A stretch of 64,000 bases of DNA from NCBI GenBank assembly GCA_028287785.1, contig JAQBOZ010000007.1, forward strand, positions 186,001-250,000, given 5' to 3'. This DNA comes from Chlorobiota bacterium. Lineage in GTDB: Bacteria; Bacteroidota; Ignavibacteria; OLB7. How positions within the stretch are numbered: position 1 is the stretch's first letter; each line of letters starts with the position of its first letter. Positions 1 to 9,899 of the stretch are shown in pieces. The position numbers and the translations under genes were made by a program. The notes below the pieces were generated by a model that was not told where the DNA came from, did no database searches, and saw only the letters and a list, made by a program, of their open reading frames with translations.

Positions 1-1095
1 GTGCTGATCTACGCGGTCGTGATGCTGCTGGCGGTTCTGCTGATCCTCTTCGCGCAGGCGCAGGGAAACAGTCGCGATAACCGTCGACGCTCCAATGGCG
101 GCGATTTCCTGACCGTGGTGCTCCGCGTGCTGGCCGAGGGACTCCGTTTCGCGTTCTGGACCAATGTGATGCTCCCCACCTCCTACTCGGTGGATGAGTA
201 TGGCTACCGCTACCGGAATGTTGTCACCCCGCGCGGCCCGGACAAGAACAAGAAATCGTTTATCATCGCCATCTACGATCTGGCCCTTGGACCCGAACGC
301 GCAGAGCCCGATCCGCTCGCCACCGAACAGGAAGTGGCGGCATTTCTCAGGGCAGAGCGCGGCGTGCTGGCACCGGTGGAGATCGTCGGGCTCAGGGGCG
401 GCGGCATCGCGGAGGCGGAGGAACGGATGGCGGACTACCTGGTCCGCTTCAACGGCGATCCGACCATCACCGATGAAGGCGTCGTGCTTGGGGAGTTCGA
501 CAGCTTTGTCGCCGGAAAGGACGCCAAGGCCGATGTGAAGGTAACGCCGTACTGGGATGAATACGAGCCGCCGTATGAGCACTCCGGCAATTCAACGGAG
601 CGGAACATCGCCATCATCGGCATCGTCGGGTTTACGTTCGTCTCCGGCATGGCACTGCTGGCCGGCGGGCTGGATACGCTCAGGAGCATCGGCCCGTTCT
701 TCCGCACCGGGTTCGTTCATTTCCTCCTCGGCTATATCCCGATATTCTTCTCCCTCAGCTATTTCGCGGTCTCCCTGATCCGCTACTTCATTACGAAGAA
801 AAAGGAGGAGGAGCGGGTGGCGCGCAACAAGGAGAAGAAGGTTCTCAGGATGATCTTCCAGCATCGCATCTGGAGCGGCACCGCCGATCAGATCTACTTC
901 ACGATCGTCTCCTACGGCAAGAACGATATCAAGCGGGAGGAGATCGACCCGATCCTTCAGAAGATCGTCGTGAAGTTGCAGGGGGATATCGAGCTTGGGG
1001 AGGAGGGGGAGGCGATCTACACGTTCGATCGCGTCCGGCGCGAGATCGAGGCGGCGGAACGGCTCCGCGCAACCCGGAGCGGAACCTACCTCTGA
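1..1095 (+). CDS. Hypothetical membrane protein, possibly 5'-incomplete
   Basis: The frame opens with GTG at base 1, so the true start may lie outside the window. The translation begins with a hydrophobic segment (residues 1-20), then a soluble stretch of about 180 residues, then two further predicted membrane segments (about 203-223 and 236-263), and a charged lysine-rich C-terminal tail of about 100 residues that begins RYFITKKKEEE. I recognise no family. The arrangement suggests an inner-membrane protein with a large soluble domain between helices 1 and 2. The gene ends 81 bases before the convergent lipoprotein gene on the other strand. Function unknown. Confidence 0.7.
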   Translation: MLIYAVVMLLAVLLILFAQAQGNSRDNRRRSNGGDFLTVVLRVLAEGLRFAFWTNVMLPTSYSVDEYGYRYRNVVTPRGPDKNKKSFIIAIYDLALGPERAEPDPLATEQEVAAFLRAERGVLAPVEIVGLRGGGIAEAEERMADYLVRFNGDPTITDEGVVLGEFDSFVAGKDAKADVKVTPYWDEYEPPYEHSGNSTERNIAIIGIVGFTFVSGMALLAGGLDTLRSIGPFFRTGFVHFLLGYIPIFFSLSYFAVSLIRYFITKKKEEERVARNKEKKVLRMIFQHRIWSGTADQIYFTIVSYGKNDIKREEIDPILQKIVVKLQGDIELGEEGEAIYTFDRVRREIEAAERLRATRSGTYL

Positions 1096-1176
1096 TAGTG
1101 ATTGAGATGACGCCGCGGGGATGTTCACGATGGAATATTCCCGCGGCCGTCCGTTCAGGGCATCCGCCACCGTCAG

Positions 1177-1722
1177 TTATTTCGGATGGAAAACCTTTTC
1201 CGCAACGCCCGGCAGCACATCGTTTCCCCACATCACGCCTGCGCGCGCCAGCTCTTCCATATCGGCGCGGAATGTCGAGTCGGGGCGGGATGATTTATAG
1301 ATGCGGTCGAGATAGAGTCCCTTGCTCGCATCCTCGTAGACCAGATGGCCGCCGCCGGTGGATGTAGTGCTCTCCTCGGCGTAAAACGCATCCAGCACGC
1401 CGGGCCGGGGATCATCGTGGAACTTGTAGACGAGGGCGGAACAGATCAGCGATTTCTCGCCGGGACCATACTCGAAATAGAGGGCCGCGTCGCCGATGGT
1501 TCCGGCGCCCAGATCGTTTGCGTTCAGGCCGGGGCTTTCCACGCCGTACGACGCGAAGAGCGAGCGGACCATCGCCGAGGCCCGCTCGCGCGTGAGGATT
1601 TCCTTGGCGCCATCGCCATCCGCCCGTTCCACATGGCGGCACGCCGGAAGGAGCAGGAGCAGCGCCAGCATCCATCGGCATTGCGCGGACATTCCAGTGC
1701 GGGACCGAACGCGAAATCCCAT
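1177..1722 (-). CDS. Putative lipoprotein, unknown function
   Basis: The protein of 181 residues has a lipobox-like signal near its N-terminus (LLLLLPAC), so export and lipidation are likely. The frame stays open upstream to 1866, but that part overlaps the amidohydrolase. The ATG at 1722 is preceded by AGGGG at a suitable distance and lies five bases after the amidohydrolase stop, so I chose it. A second in-frame ATG at 1692 sits closer to the hydrophobic core and is an alternative. The mature part has no domain I recognise. It is probably co-transcribed with the M20 peptidase gene upstream. Confidence 0.65.
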   Translation of the reverse strand: MGFRVRSRTGMSAQCRWMLALLLLLPACRHVERADGDGAKEILTRERASAMVRSLFASYGVESPGLNANDLGAGTIGDAALYFEYGPGEKSLICSALVYKFHDDPRPGVLDAFYAEESTTSTGGGHLVYEDASKGLYLDRIYKSSRPDSTFRADMEELARAGVMWGNDVLPGVAEKVFHPK

Positions 1723-1727
1723 TACGA

Positions 1728-2933
1728 TCACCCCTGCGTCAGATAGCGATAGGCAACCCAGGCCATCAGCGCGCTGCCGATCGGCAGGATGCTCTCGTCG
1801 ATCGTGAACTTCGGATTGTGGAGCCCGGCAACGCACCCCTGCTCGGCGGTGCCGGCGCCGATCCACCAGAATGTCCCGGGGATCTTCTCAAGGTAATACG
1901 CAAAATCCTCGGCCCCCATCATCGGCGGCGCGTCGAACACGGCGTTGGCGCCAAGCATCTCGCGGGCGGCATCCTGCGCGAACCGGGTGGTCCAGGGATC
2001 GTTGTTGAGCGCGGGATAGCCAAGCCTGATATCCAGCTCGTACTCCGTGCCGTTGCCGAGGCAGACGCCCTTGATGATGTTCTCGATCTTCTCATGCGCC
2101 CCCTTGCGCCACTCCTCATTCATCGCCCGGAGCGTCCCCTGCAACTTCACTTCATCCGGGATGATATTCGTGGCGGAGCCCCCCTCGATCTTCCCGATGG
2201 TGAGCACCCCCGGCTGGAACGGATCGATCGATCGGCTGATCACCTTCTGCAGCGCGATCACCAGTTCGCAGGCGGCCACCACCGGATCGATCGAAAGCTG
2301 AGGCATCGCGGCGTGCCCGCTTTTCCCGCGAATCGTGATGTAGATTTCGTCGGCGCTTGCCATCATCGTCCCCGGATGGAAGCCGACCGCGCCGGCCGGC
2401 ACCATCGGCGCCACATGCTGCCCGAACACCGCGTCCACTTTTGGTCCGTCCAGCGCGCCATCGGCGATCATCACCGACGCGCCGCCGGGCAGAAGCTCCT
2501 CGCTCGGCTGAAGCAGAAACTTCACGGTCCCCGGCAGTTCGTCGCGAAGCTCCGAGAGGATCATCGCCGCGCCGAGCGCCATCGTGGTATGGGAATCATG
2601 GCCGCACGCATGCATTTTTCCAGCGTTCCTCGACGCGAACGGCAATCCCGTCTCCTCATGAATCGGCAGCGCGTCCATATCTCCACGAAGCGCCACGCAA
2701 CGGGAGCCCTCCACCGCCATTCCACCGCGCAGCACGCCCACCACGCCGGTCCTGGCAACGCCGGTACGCATTTCGATATCCAGCTCGCCAAGCACCGACT
2801 GGACAAGCGCGGAAGTCTCATATTCCTCAAACGCCAGCTCGGGGTTGGCATGAAGTGTACGGCGCAACTCGACAAGGCGGGGAGCCCGGCGGCGCGCGGC
2901 TTCGAAGAAATCGGAAGGTGTGAGCGTACGCAT
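1728..2933 (-). CDS. M20 family amidohydrolase (hippurate / N-acyl-amino-acid hydrolase type)
   Basis: This 401-residue protein has the family's usual length and layout: a catalytic domain interrupted by a small dimerisation (lid) domain. Visible metal and catalytic sites are HACGHDSH (Cys110, His112), QPSEE (Glu145, Glu146), GQHV (His173), and near the C-terminus GAEDFAYY and AGLHNPKF. Known relatives hydrolyse N-acylated amino acids or hippurate in the cytoplasm using two divalent metals; the acyl substrate cannot be read from the sequence. There is no signal peptide. It heads a likely two-gene operon with the lipoprotein downstream. No clear Shine-Dalgarno precedes the ATG. Confidence 0.9.
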   Translation of the reverse strand: MRTLTPSDFFEAARRRAPRLVELRRTLHANPELAFEEYETSALVQSVLGELDIEMRTGVARTGVVGVLRGGMAVEGSRCVALRGDMDALPIHEETGLPFASRNAGKMHACGHDSHTTMALGAAMILSELRDELPGTVKFLLQPSEELLPGGASVMIADGALDGPKVDAVFGQHVAPMVPAGAVGFHPGTMMASADEIYITIRGKSGHAAMPQLSIDPVVAACELVIALQKVISRSIDPFQPGVLTIGKIEGGSATNIIPDEVKLQGTLRAMNEEWRKGAHEKIENIIKGVCLGNGTEYELDIRLGYPALNNDPWTTRFAQDAAREMLGANAVFDAPPMMGAEDFAYYLEKIPGTFWWIGAGTAEQGCVAGLHNPKFTIDESILPIGSALMAWVAYRYLTQG

Positions 2934-3824
2934 ATGGGTAAGAGCTTTGTGATCGATTCAACAGCAAGCGAAGGCACGGAGATTTCCGTGACTTCGCTTC
3001 CGCTCGATTCGTTGTACAGGCGGTGAAGATACTATTTGCGGCGAACATGACGCGGTGGACGCCGCGCGACACCTCAACACGATAGACAGATGCTATCGGC
3101 CGCGCGACGACCACAACGCCCGTCCGGCGTTGCGGAGGCGGGCGCCGGGAAACCATTCCCGTGGTTTCAATGATTTCCCGGCTTCGCCCCGCATTGCCGG
3201 AAGGATCGTGGGGATAAAGCAGCATCCTTTCACCTGCCACTCCATCCTGATCACAACCCCCGTTGCCGGATCACGATGTAGGGTTCGCATCGTCAATCCA
3301 TGCCGATCCCGTTGCCGGCATCCGATACCCGGCGCATCGGCATCAGAGGATATTCATCGGTATCCGCTCCATGTCCGTGAGCAATGCGGGCATGGATGTG
3401 TCATCAATCAATCAGGTCTCGGAAACGGCCTCCAGTAATTTTCAGGTAAGTATATCAGCCCGATCAACCAAATAAATCGAGTGATAATTACCGTCGATCA
3501 ACTGGGAATATCCGCTTCATGAGCCTAACCCATGACTTGCAAAAATGTTAGCGGAATATGGTGGCGGTGACAGGTAACAATTGCTGTTTCCGATATCATG
3601 GCAAAAAAATCGAAAGCCACTGGCCTTTATTACCAACGATATCACGATAAGATATTCACCACGTTGCGATCAATCATAAGAATATTTTTTTTCGCGGCAA
3701 TACGAAATTCAGGTCGACTTGAGCAGTCGCTGTTTCAACCGCATGAAAAGAAATATCAACAACGGCGATGAGCTTTATCCGCCCTCCGATCAGGAGAGCG
3801 GAATGCTCAAATCGGCAGCCGGCG
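2934..3824. other. Intergenic stretch with no convincing gene
   Basis: About 890 bases between the divergently placed start of the M20 gene and the end of the sugar transferase gene. Only short overlapping frames occur, with no recognisable protein and no start supported by context. The part from about 3470 to 3730 is visibly AT-richer than its surroundings. It must hold the promoter of the amidohydrolase operon, but I cannot point to a clear box. Confidence 0.5.
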
Positions 3825-4517
3825 TCAGCGCGCGCCGTACCGTGTCAGCACGGCGGGGATTGTCTTGCACGCAATGAGCAGATCGAGACGTGGCGAGAGA
3901 TTCTTGATATAATAGAGATCGTAGTGGAGCTTGATGCGTGTGCTGTCGATATCGTGGGTATATCCCTGGTTGATCTGCGACCAGCCGGTCATCCCCGGTG
4001 GCACCAGACGGCGATATTCGTAAAAGGGAATATTCCGCTCGTAAACCTCGGACATAAACGTGGGCTCAGGGCGTGGGCCAACAAGGCTCATCTCACCACG
4101 AAGGACATTCAGAAGCTGCGGCAGTTCGTCCAGATGATAGAGGCGGAGAAATCGCCCCAGACGGGTAACTCGCTGGTCCGCCTCCTCGGTCAGCCGCGCA
4201 ACGCCACGCCGCGAATATCGCATGCTGCGGAACTTGACCATTTTAAAAACACGGCCGTCTTTTCCGGGTCGCTTCTGCCAGTAGAATACGGGACCGGATG
4301 AGTCGAGGCGAATCGCCAGGGCGATCAGGAGACAGATCGGAAGGGTGATCGGTAAGGAGAGGATGACGAGGAATAATTCGATTCCTCTGCGAAGCGCGAG
4401 ATAACCAGCAGGGAGCCGGATCGACCGGAGGCGTTCTTCCGTCATCTCATCGAGGGAGACGACGGGAGGGTCCGCAAGATAGGTCTCCATGGACTCTACG
4501 GGAGGTTCGATGATCAT
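3825..4517 (-). CDS. Bacterial sugar transferase (undecaprenyl-phosphate sugar-1-phosphate transferase)
   Basis: The 230-residue protein matches the bacterial sugar transferase family (the WcaJ/WbaP catalytic domain). It has one hydrophobic segment (LFLVILSLPITLPICLLIA), then GPVFYWQKRPGKDG, KFRSMR, the catalytic-core stretch LDELPQLLNVLRGEMSLVGP and RPEP, and MTGWSQINQGY. These enzymes move a sugar-1-phosphate from a nucleotide sugar to undecaprenyl phosphate at the inner membrane and so start exopolysaccharide, capsule or O-antigen synthesis. The N-terminal multi-helix domain of WcaJ is absent, as in the short PglC-like forms. No other polysaccharide genes adjoin it, so it stands alone here. 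Confidence 0.9.
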   Translation of the reverse strand: MIIEPPVESMETYLADPPVVSLDEMTEERLRSIRLPAGYLALRRGIELFLVILSLPITLPICLLIALAIRLDSSGPVFYWQKRPGKDGRVFKMVKFRSMRYSRRGVARLTEEADQRVTRLGRFLRLYHLDELPQLLNVLRGEMSLVGPRPEPTFMSEVYERNIPFYEYRRLVPPGMTGWSQINQGYTHDIDSTRIKLHYDLYYIKNLSPRLDLLIACKTIPAVLTRYGAR

Positions 4518-4898
4518 ACCTGTTACACGTTAGTGAAAATAAACCGCTCGGCGCCGACCGAGATGGAACACCGACCATGGTTGTAACGGGTATGATTAAC
4601 TGCAAACATTCTCCGCTGATGATAGAACATCGGTTTTTACTATCGTCTACGCCCAACAGCCATATTCAATACCGCCATCCGCGCTATCGAACGTATTTGG
4701 CCGCAATAGCCCGACGGCATCCGGCTTCCTGATGGAGCATGCCGGAGGCAGGGCATTGTCACTACGTTGATTATTCACGCTCCGCAATGGGCGGAGAGGC
4801 GCGGGCAGGTATCGTGTTTCCCAAATTATATCTTCCTGATGAATATTGGAAATGTTCACGCAAATTGATTTCGGCCCTTCCCTGCTCCACCATCATCA
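4518..4898. other. Intergenic region, promoter of the sugar transferase
   Basis: About 380 bases between two minus-strand genes. A 70-codon frame inside it (4647-4859) has no protein-like character. The stretch should contain the promoter for the sugar transferase and the end of the large T9SS-protein transcript is on its far side; no clear hairpin or box is visible. Confidence 0.4.
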
Positions 4899-7619
4899 CT
4901 ACCGGCCGATGATCAGGCGCCCGGTTCCTCTCTTCCCGCCTGATTCCACGGACACCGCATATATGCCCGACGGCAGCCCATCCAGATTCACGGGCAATGT
5001 CATGATCCCACTATCGAGGTGATCGGATGAGTATCTCCGCACGATATTCCCGAGCATGTCCGCAACAACGATCGTAACGGCGGACACGGGATGGAATATT
5101 CGCAGCCTCGCGGTCCCGGTCGAGGGATTTGGTTCAAGAGAAAGCGCAAGCTCGCCGCCAACTTCCCATTCCTCATGAACGCCCGCGCTCAACCTTGGAA
5201 CCGGCAGATAGTTACCATAGATATTGGACGCGCCGTCGCGATCATCCTCCCATACCAGATAAAGAGTGTCGCCGCGGAATATGCCCGCGGGATGGCGGAC
5301 GGCACCGCGTGTCGTGCTCACCGGCAGATCGGTAACGCGCGGATTGAGAAGGCGATCGACCATGTCCAGGCGCACACCGGAGGAATCACCACGAAGGACC
5401 GCTATCGACGAGTCGTTTCCGTTCTGCACGAGAACAGGCTCGTTTCGCACGCCGGTGTAATGGATTTCCCTGCTCCGCCGTAGCGTCCCATTCAGGTCGT
5501 ATAATTCCAGCGTCAGCGTGCTGCTGCCGGAATTTTCGGTCGCAAAATAACTCCGCAGGAAATACGGGCCGAGCAACCTGCGATATACCGCCCTGGGATA
5601 TGAAGTCGCAAATGTAATTGCCCCCACCGAATCTTTTCCCCGCCAGTGAGTAGCGGCAGTTCCAGTTACCGAGAAATATTCGGCGCTGTCGACAGGGATG
5701 ATCACGGCCTTCGGATCAATCCGGTTTATGGCACTATCGATAGCCCATCCGTTTCGGCCGTCTGTATCAATGGCATAGATGTGAACTACCGGAACCGCGG
5801 TCCAATAGTTGACATAAATCCATGTTGTCATCAATGTCACCCACTCGTCGCGATTGGGATTATATCCCTGCGAGATGAGATTAAATCCTTCAAATCCCAG
5901 GTTGTCCGGGGCGAGGTGCAGGGCAGACTTCCATCCCTCGGGTGTAGCGACATAGGCACTGAGCTGATGCCTGAACACCGTTTCCGCATCGTACCGCCGT
6001 GTATACTCCGCCCAACGCCGTGCGGATGTCACCATGCAGCCACGATCCGACTGTCCGATGATATTCACACCTCTGTCATATGTCCCCGCTGCCTGAACCG
6101 AGGCCGTATCCTGAAAGCCTGTGGGTTCCAGTTCGGACAGAATCTCCGCATGTGATTCACCACCGGGAATCCATTCGCCAAGGAGATATTCCGGCATGCT
6201 CTGCCTGGAATACCAATTGACCAGGAGCTTCTCCCCAATTGAGCAGATCGCCGGATTCACCTGCGCGGAATCGGATTTAAAACCCGCTCGACCGACCGAA
6301 AGATAAACCGTGTCATCAGAAACGATGACGGCAATGGCACTCAGCGTTCGATCATATTTTCGTAGTGCCGCGGGATTGCATTCGGATGAACAATCGAGCG
6401 GGAGATTTGGAATAATATATCCATGCTTATCGAGCCCGATATACGAAGAATAATGAACCGATAACGTTGTATCGTATCCACCGCTTCTCAGGCGCGTCCC
6501 GACATCCGCGTCAAGCTCCAGTCCGCTGGTGTTATCACATCCCCACCACCGTTCCATTGAAATCCGATTGATCCAGTGGGTAATATGATGATCAGGATTG
6601 CCTATATACGTCAGCACCATACTGCCGACGACAACAAACGAGTCCGATTGCTGAATTATTCTGGCAACGGAAAGATCACCCTGACCATCGTCACGGAAGG
6701 AATAATGGAACGCATGGATGACATACGCTCCGCCGTCACTACGGGATAGCATTTCGCCATCCTGGAGATAACCATGCAGCGGCACATGCCGCCATTGAGC
6801 GGGTACCGCATCGAATATCGTCCTGAATATCCGCAGCGTATCATCCTTCAATACCGCGAAAGAGCCATCCTCATTGAAATAATGAGGACGCTTCAGATTA
6901 TCGGCAAAAAACCGATCGGGATAGGAGAGCCTGCCGTTTGCATCGATCAGCACCGGCGTTGAATCGCCGCGCATCAGCAGTGCCATTCCGGAATATCCTG
7001 GAATATTCCGCAGCTCGTGTATCATCCCGGCAAACGGGCCGACCTGAAATCCGGGAAATCGGCCGTCGCCTGTCATAAAAAGGCTGCAGTAACCGGAGTC
7101 CTTTTCCGTGATGATATTGTAGATGAGACGGTATCCGTTCCCAAGAGGGAACCGGAATATTCCGGCTTGCGAAATTCTTCCATCGGCGAATTTCCGTTCA
7201 TCGCCGATAAATCCGCCATTCGTGTCCACCACGCGGAGATAGACGCCGGGGGAATCGGCGCGGCGATCGTTCCAGAATACCAGGAACCTGTCGCGCGCCG
7301 GAATCACCTGCACAAGACCATACGGCCGGGCCGATGCGCCATGCACGAAGCCGCTCTGCTTCATGGGAACGTGGCGCCACAGAAGCCGCATAAACACTGC
7401 GTTAGCGGTCGATATGCCGGTGAGCGGAACCGTTGTTCCCCACGCGGCAAGCGTTACATCACCAATGCTCGCCGCCGATTGTATCTGCGCGTCCGGGGGG
7501 AGTTGGTAGCTGACCGGCTCCGGCGAGACGCGAACATCGGGTCCCTGCGAGCGGAGCGGAAGCCATGCGAAAAGGAGAAGGATCGGGATCGGAACGAACC
7601 GGAGAACGGATGCATTCAT
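4899..7619 (-). CDS. Secreted protein with C-terminal T9SS sorting domain
   Basis: This 906-residue protein starts with a signal peptide (PIPILLLFAWLPLRSQ) and ends with a domain typical of type A T9SS sorting signals: LEPNPSTG, then MLGNIVRRY, and LPSGIYAVSVESGGKRGTGR. Such domains direct transport across the outer membrane through the T9SS and are usually removed or used for surface attachment. The 800-residue cargo part contains many short beta-rich stretches, including LVWEDDRDG and FWNDRRADS. These resemble repeats seen in Bacteroidetes surface proteins, but I recognise no catalytic domain. The ATG is well supported by AGGAGGG six bases upstream and a candidate promoter box at 7666-7673. 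Confidence 0.85.
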   Translation of the reverse strand: MNASVLRFVPIPILLLFAWLPLRSQGPDVRVSPEPVSYQLPPDAQIQSAASIGDVTLAAWGTTVPLTGISTANAVFMRLLWRHVPMKQSGFVHGASARPYGLVQVIPARDRFLVFWNDRRADSPGVYLRVVDTNGGFIGDERKFADGRISQAGIFRFPLGNGYRLIYNIITEKDSGYCSLFMTGDGRFPGFQVGPFAGMIHELRNIPGYSGMALLMRGDSTPVLIDANGRLSYPDRFFADNLKRPHYFNEDGSFAVLKDDTLRIFRTIFDAVPAQWRHVPLHGYLQDGEMLSRSDGGAYVIHAFHYSFRDDGQGDLSVARIIQQSDSFVVVGSMVLTYIGNPDHHITHWINRISMERWWGCDNTSGLELDADVGTRLRSGGYDTTLSVHYSSYIGLDKHGYIIPNLPLDCSSECNPAALRKYDRTLSAIAVIVSDDTVYLSVGRAGFKSDSAQVNPAICSIGEKLLVNWYSRQSMPEYLLGEWIPGGESHAEILSELEPTGFQDTASVQAAGTYDRGVNIIGQSDRGCMVTSARRWAEYTRRYDAETVFRHQLSAYVATPEGWKSALHLAPDNLGFEGFNLISQGYNPNRDEWVTLMTTWIYVNYWTAVPVVHIYAIDTDGRNGWAIDSAINRIDPKAVIIPVDSAEYFSVTGTAATHWRGKDSVGAITFATSYPRAVYRRLLGPYFLRSYFATENSGSSTLTLELYDLNGTLRRSREIHYTGVRNEPVLVQNGNDSSIAVLRGDSSGVRLDMVDRLLNPRVTDLPVSTTRGAVRHPAGIFRGDTLYLVWEDDRDGASNIYGNYLPVPRLSAGVHEEWEVGGELALSLEPNPSTGTARLRIFHPVSAVTIVVADMLGNIVRRYSSDHLDSGIMTLPVNLDGLPSGIYAVSVESGGKRGTGRLIIGR

Positions 7620-7665
7620 CGTAGTCCCTCCTGAAATACTTTCCCACCTAACCCACGATTCCGGA

Positions 7666-7673
7666 AAAAGTTA
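7666..7673 (-). promoter_or_regulatory. Candidate TAnnTTTG-like -7 box
   Basis: On the minus strand this reads TAACTTTT, close to the Bacteroidetes sigma -7 consensus TAnnTTTG. It lies 46 bases before the start codon of the large T9SS-exported protein, leaving room for a leader with the strong AGGAGGG ribosome site at 7626-7632. No clear -33 TTTG element is visible; the region upstream is occupied by the terminator of the dehydrogenase gene. Confidence 0.4.
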
Positions 7674-7680
7674 GCTGCCA

Positions 7681-7708
7681 ATAAAAAAGGCGACCCGAGG
7701 GCCGCCTT
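7681..7708 (-). terminator. Intrinsic terminator after the hbd-type gene
   Basis: On the minus strand AAGGCG, a GC-rich loop and CGCCTT are followed by a run of Ts (plus-strand As at 7683-7686). It sits 29 bases after the stop codon of the dehydrogenase gene and closes the long minus-strand gene run that starts at holA. Confidence 0.75.
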
Positions 7709-7736
7709 CCGTTGAATTTCGAAGAAGATATCGAGT

Positions 7737-8597
7737 TTATTTAGCCGAATAATCGAAAAATCCTCGCTTGCTCTTCCGCCCGAGATGTCCGGCCGCCACC
7801 ATATTCCGAAGCAGCGGGCATGGGCGATATTTATCATCGCCGAGCCCCTTGTGCAGCACTTCCATGATTGCCAGACAGACATCCAGCCCGATAAAATCGG
7901 CCAGCGTGAGCGGCCCCATCGGATGTGCCATGCCGAGCTTCATCACCGTATCGATATCCTCGATCGACGCGACGCTCTCCATCACGCAGTAGATCGCCTC
8001 GTTGATCATCGGCATCAGGATGCGGTTGGAGATAAAGCCGGGATAATCGCGCACCTCCACGGGAGTTTTGCCGAGCCGCTCGCTCAATCCCCTGACCAGC
8101 GCATAGGTTTCATCGCTTGTGGCATAGCCCCGAATGATCTCCACCAGCTTCATCACCGGAACCGGATTGAAGAAGTGCATGCCGATCACCTTCTCCGGCC
8201 GCCGCGTCACCGCGCCGATCTGCGTTATCGAAATCGAGCTGGTGTTCGACGCCAGAATCGTCCTCTCGGTCGCCGCCTCGTCGATGGCACGGAAGATCTC
8301 CGCCTTCAGCCCGAAATTCTCCGTCGCCGCCTCCACGATCAGATCAGCGCCGGGGGCAGCCGATTTCAGATCGGTGGCGCGGGAGATCCGCCCGAGCGTC
8401 GCGTCGCGATCCGCGACGGTGATCGTCTCCTTCTTCACCTGCCGGTCCAGATTACCGCCGATCGTCGCCATGCCGGCGTCGATCCGGGCATTGTCCACGT
8501 CGGCCAGGGTGACGTTGAAGCCGTTCTGCGCGAAGATATGGGCGATGCCGTTACCCATGGTTCCGGCGCCGATGACCATTATGTTGTTGATTTCCAT
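7737..8597 (-). CDS. hbd: 3-hydroxybutyryl-CoA dehydrogenase (3-hydroxyacyl-CoA dehydrogenase)
   Basis: The 286-residue protein has the size of Hbd/PaaH enzymes. The NAD-binding fingerprint is GAGTMGNGIA at residues 10-19. Further family motifs are SNTSSISIT, the catalytic stretch HFFNPVPVMKLVEII with its His and Glu, and the C-terminal dimerisation domain beginning GFISNRILMPMINEA. The reaction is NAD(P)-dependent interconversion of acetoacetyl-CoA and 3-hydroxybutyryl-CoA. The gene lies 60 bases behind the thiolase gene on the same strand, which pairs two consecutive steps of acetyl-CoA/acetoacetyl-CoA/hydroxybutyryl-CoA metabolism. Direction (synthesis or beta-oxidation) cannot be read from the sequence. 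Confidence 0.93.
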   Translation of the reverse strand: MEINNIMVIGAGTMGNGIAHIFAQNGFNVTLADVDNARIDAGMATIGGNLDRQVKKETITVADRDATLGRISRATDLKSAAPGADLIVEAATENFGLKAEIFRAIDEAATERTILASNTSSISITQIGAVTRRPEKVIGMHFFNPVPVMKLVEIIRGYATSDETYALVRGLSERLGKTPVEVRDYPGFISNRILMPMINEAIYCVMESVASIEDIDTVMKLGMAHPMGPLTLADFIGLDVCLAIMEVLHKGLGDDKYRPCPLLRNMVAAGHLGRKSKRGFFDYSAK

Positions 8598-8657
8598 GAA
8601 GCTGCTTTATGATTCGATAGTTGATGGATCGTCCGGTTGCCGCTATTCGGACACGCC

Positions 8658-9830
8658 CTACATCATCTCCACGATCACCGCGGTTGCCTCGCCGCCGCCG
8701 ATGCAGATCGCCGCCAGCCCGCGCTTCAGATTACGATTCTTCAGAGCGTAGAGAAGGGTCGTGAGGATGCGGGCGCCGGATGCGCCGATCGGATGGCCGA
8801 TCGCCACCGCGCCACCGTTGATGTTCAATTTGTCATGCGGGATGCCGAGCGCGTTCTTTGCCGCCAGGGCCACCACTGCAAACGCCTCGTTGACCTCGAA
8901 GAGATCGATATCATCCATCGAGAGCCCCGCCTTTGCCAGCACTTTCCTGATGGCATCGACCGGCGCGGTGGTGAACTCCATCGGCGCCTGGGCGTGGGAT
9001 GACTGCGCGACGATGCGGGCCATCGGCTTCAGGCCGTTCTTCGCGGCATATTCCTCATCGGCAAGCACCAGCGCGGCGGCTCCATCGTTGATCTTCGATG
9101 CGTTGGCGGCGGTGACTGTGCCATCCTTGCTGAAGACCGGCTTCAGCGTCGGGATCTTGTCGAAGTTCGTCTTGGCGGGGTCCTCATCGGTGTCCACGGT
9201 GACATCTCCCTTCCGATCCTTCACCACCACCGGGACAATCTCATCCCTGAAACGCCCCTCGGCAATCGAGGTCTGCGCGCGCCTGTAGCTCTCGATCGTG
9301 AACTCATCCTGCGCCTCGCGCGGGACATTGCAGCTTACCGCGCAGGCATCGGCAGCCACACCCATCGGCACGTTGTCGTAGGCATCGGTCAGGCCATCCA
9401 GCATCATCGAATCGATGATCTTCCCATCCCCCATCCGGTAGCCGTTACGCGCCTTGTCAAGAATGTACGGCGCCAGCGACATCGATTCCTGTCCGCCTGC
9501 CACGACGATCGAGGCATCACCGCAGCGGATTGCCTGGTCGGCCATCATCACGGATTTCATGCCGGAGCCGCACACCTTGGCGATGGTGGTGCATGGAACC
9601 GAGTTGGGAATCCCGGCGCCGAGCGCCGCCTGGCGTGCCGGGGCCTGGCCCAGACCAGCCGTCAGGACATTGCCGAAGATCACTTCGGAGACCTGATCCC
9701 CCTGAATGCCGGCGCGCTCCAGCGCGGCCCTGATTGCCGTGGCGCCGAGCTGTGGGGCGCGAACCGAGCTGAGAGTGCCGCCGAACGATCCAACCGGGGT
9801 GCGCGCGGCCGAGAGAATTACAGATGCCAT
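8658..9830 (-). CDS. Acetyl-CoA C-acetyltransferase (thiolase)
   Basis: This 390-residue protein is a typical type II thiolase of full length. The nucleophile is Cys87 in KVCGSGMKSV. The C-terminal His and Cys catalytic residues are in NGGAVAIGHPIGASGAR and AAICIGGGEATAV. GGQESMS is a further family motif. It condenses two acetyl-CoA to acetoacetyl-CoA or runs in reverse. It is followed by the hydroxyacyl-CoA dehydrogenase gene and preceded, after 69 bases, by carA, so it probably belongs to the same transcript as both. I give no gene symbol because atoB, phaA and thlA cannot be separated from sequence alone. Confidence 0.93.
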   Translation of the reverse strand: MASVILSAARTPVGSFGGTLSSVRAPQLGATAIRAALERAGIQGDQVSEVIFGNVLTAGLGQAPARQAALGAGIPNSVPCTTIAKVCGSGMKSVMMADQAIRCGDASIVVAGGQESMSLAPYILDKARNGYRMGDGKIIDSMMLDGLTDAYDNVPMGVAADACAVSCNVPREAQDEFTIESYRRAQTSIAEGRFRDEIVPVVVKDRKGDVTVDTDEDPAKTNFDKIPTLKPVFSKDGTVTAANASKINDGAAALVLADEEYAAKNGLKPMARIVAQSSHAQAPMEFTTAPVDAIRKVLAKAGLSMDDIDLFEVNEAFAVVALAAKNALGIPHDKLNINGGAVAIGHPIGASGARILTTLLYALKNRNLKRGLAAICIGGGEATAVIVEMM

Positions 9831-9899
9831 GATGTTGCTATGATTTGAACTGTGTTGAAAATCTCTGGAGTGGATGCGGTCGGCTCGAGAAACCCCGCA

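Noticed and set aside
4647-4859. A 70-codon frame upstream of the sugar transferase
   Set aside because: No ribosome site, no motif, no protein-like composition.
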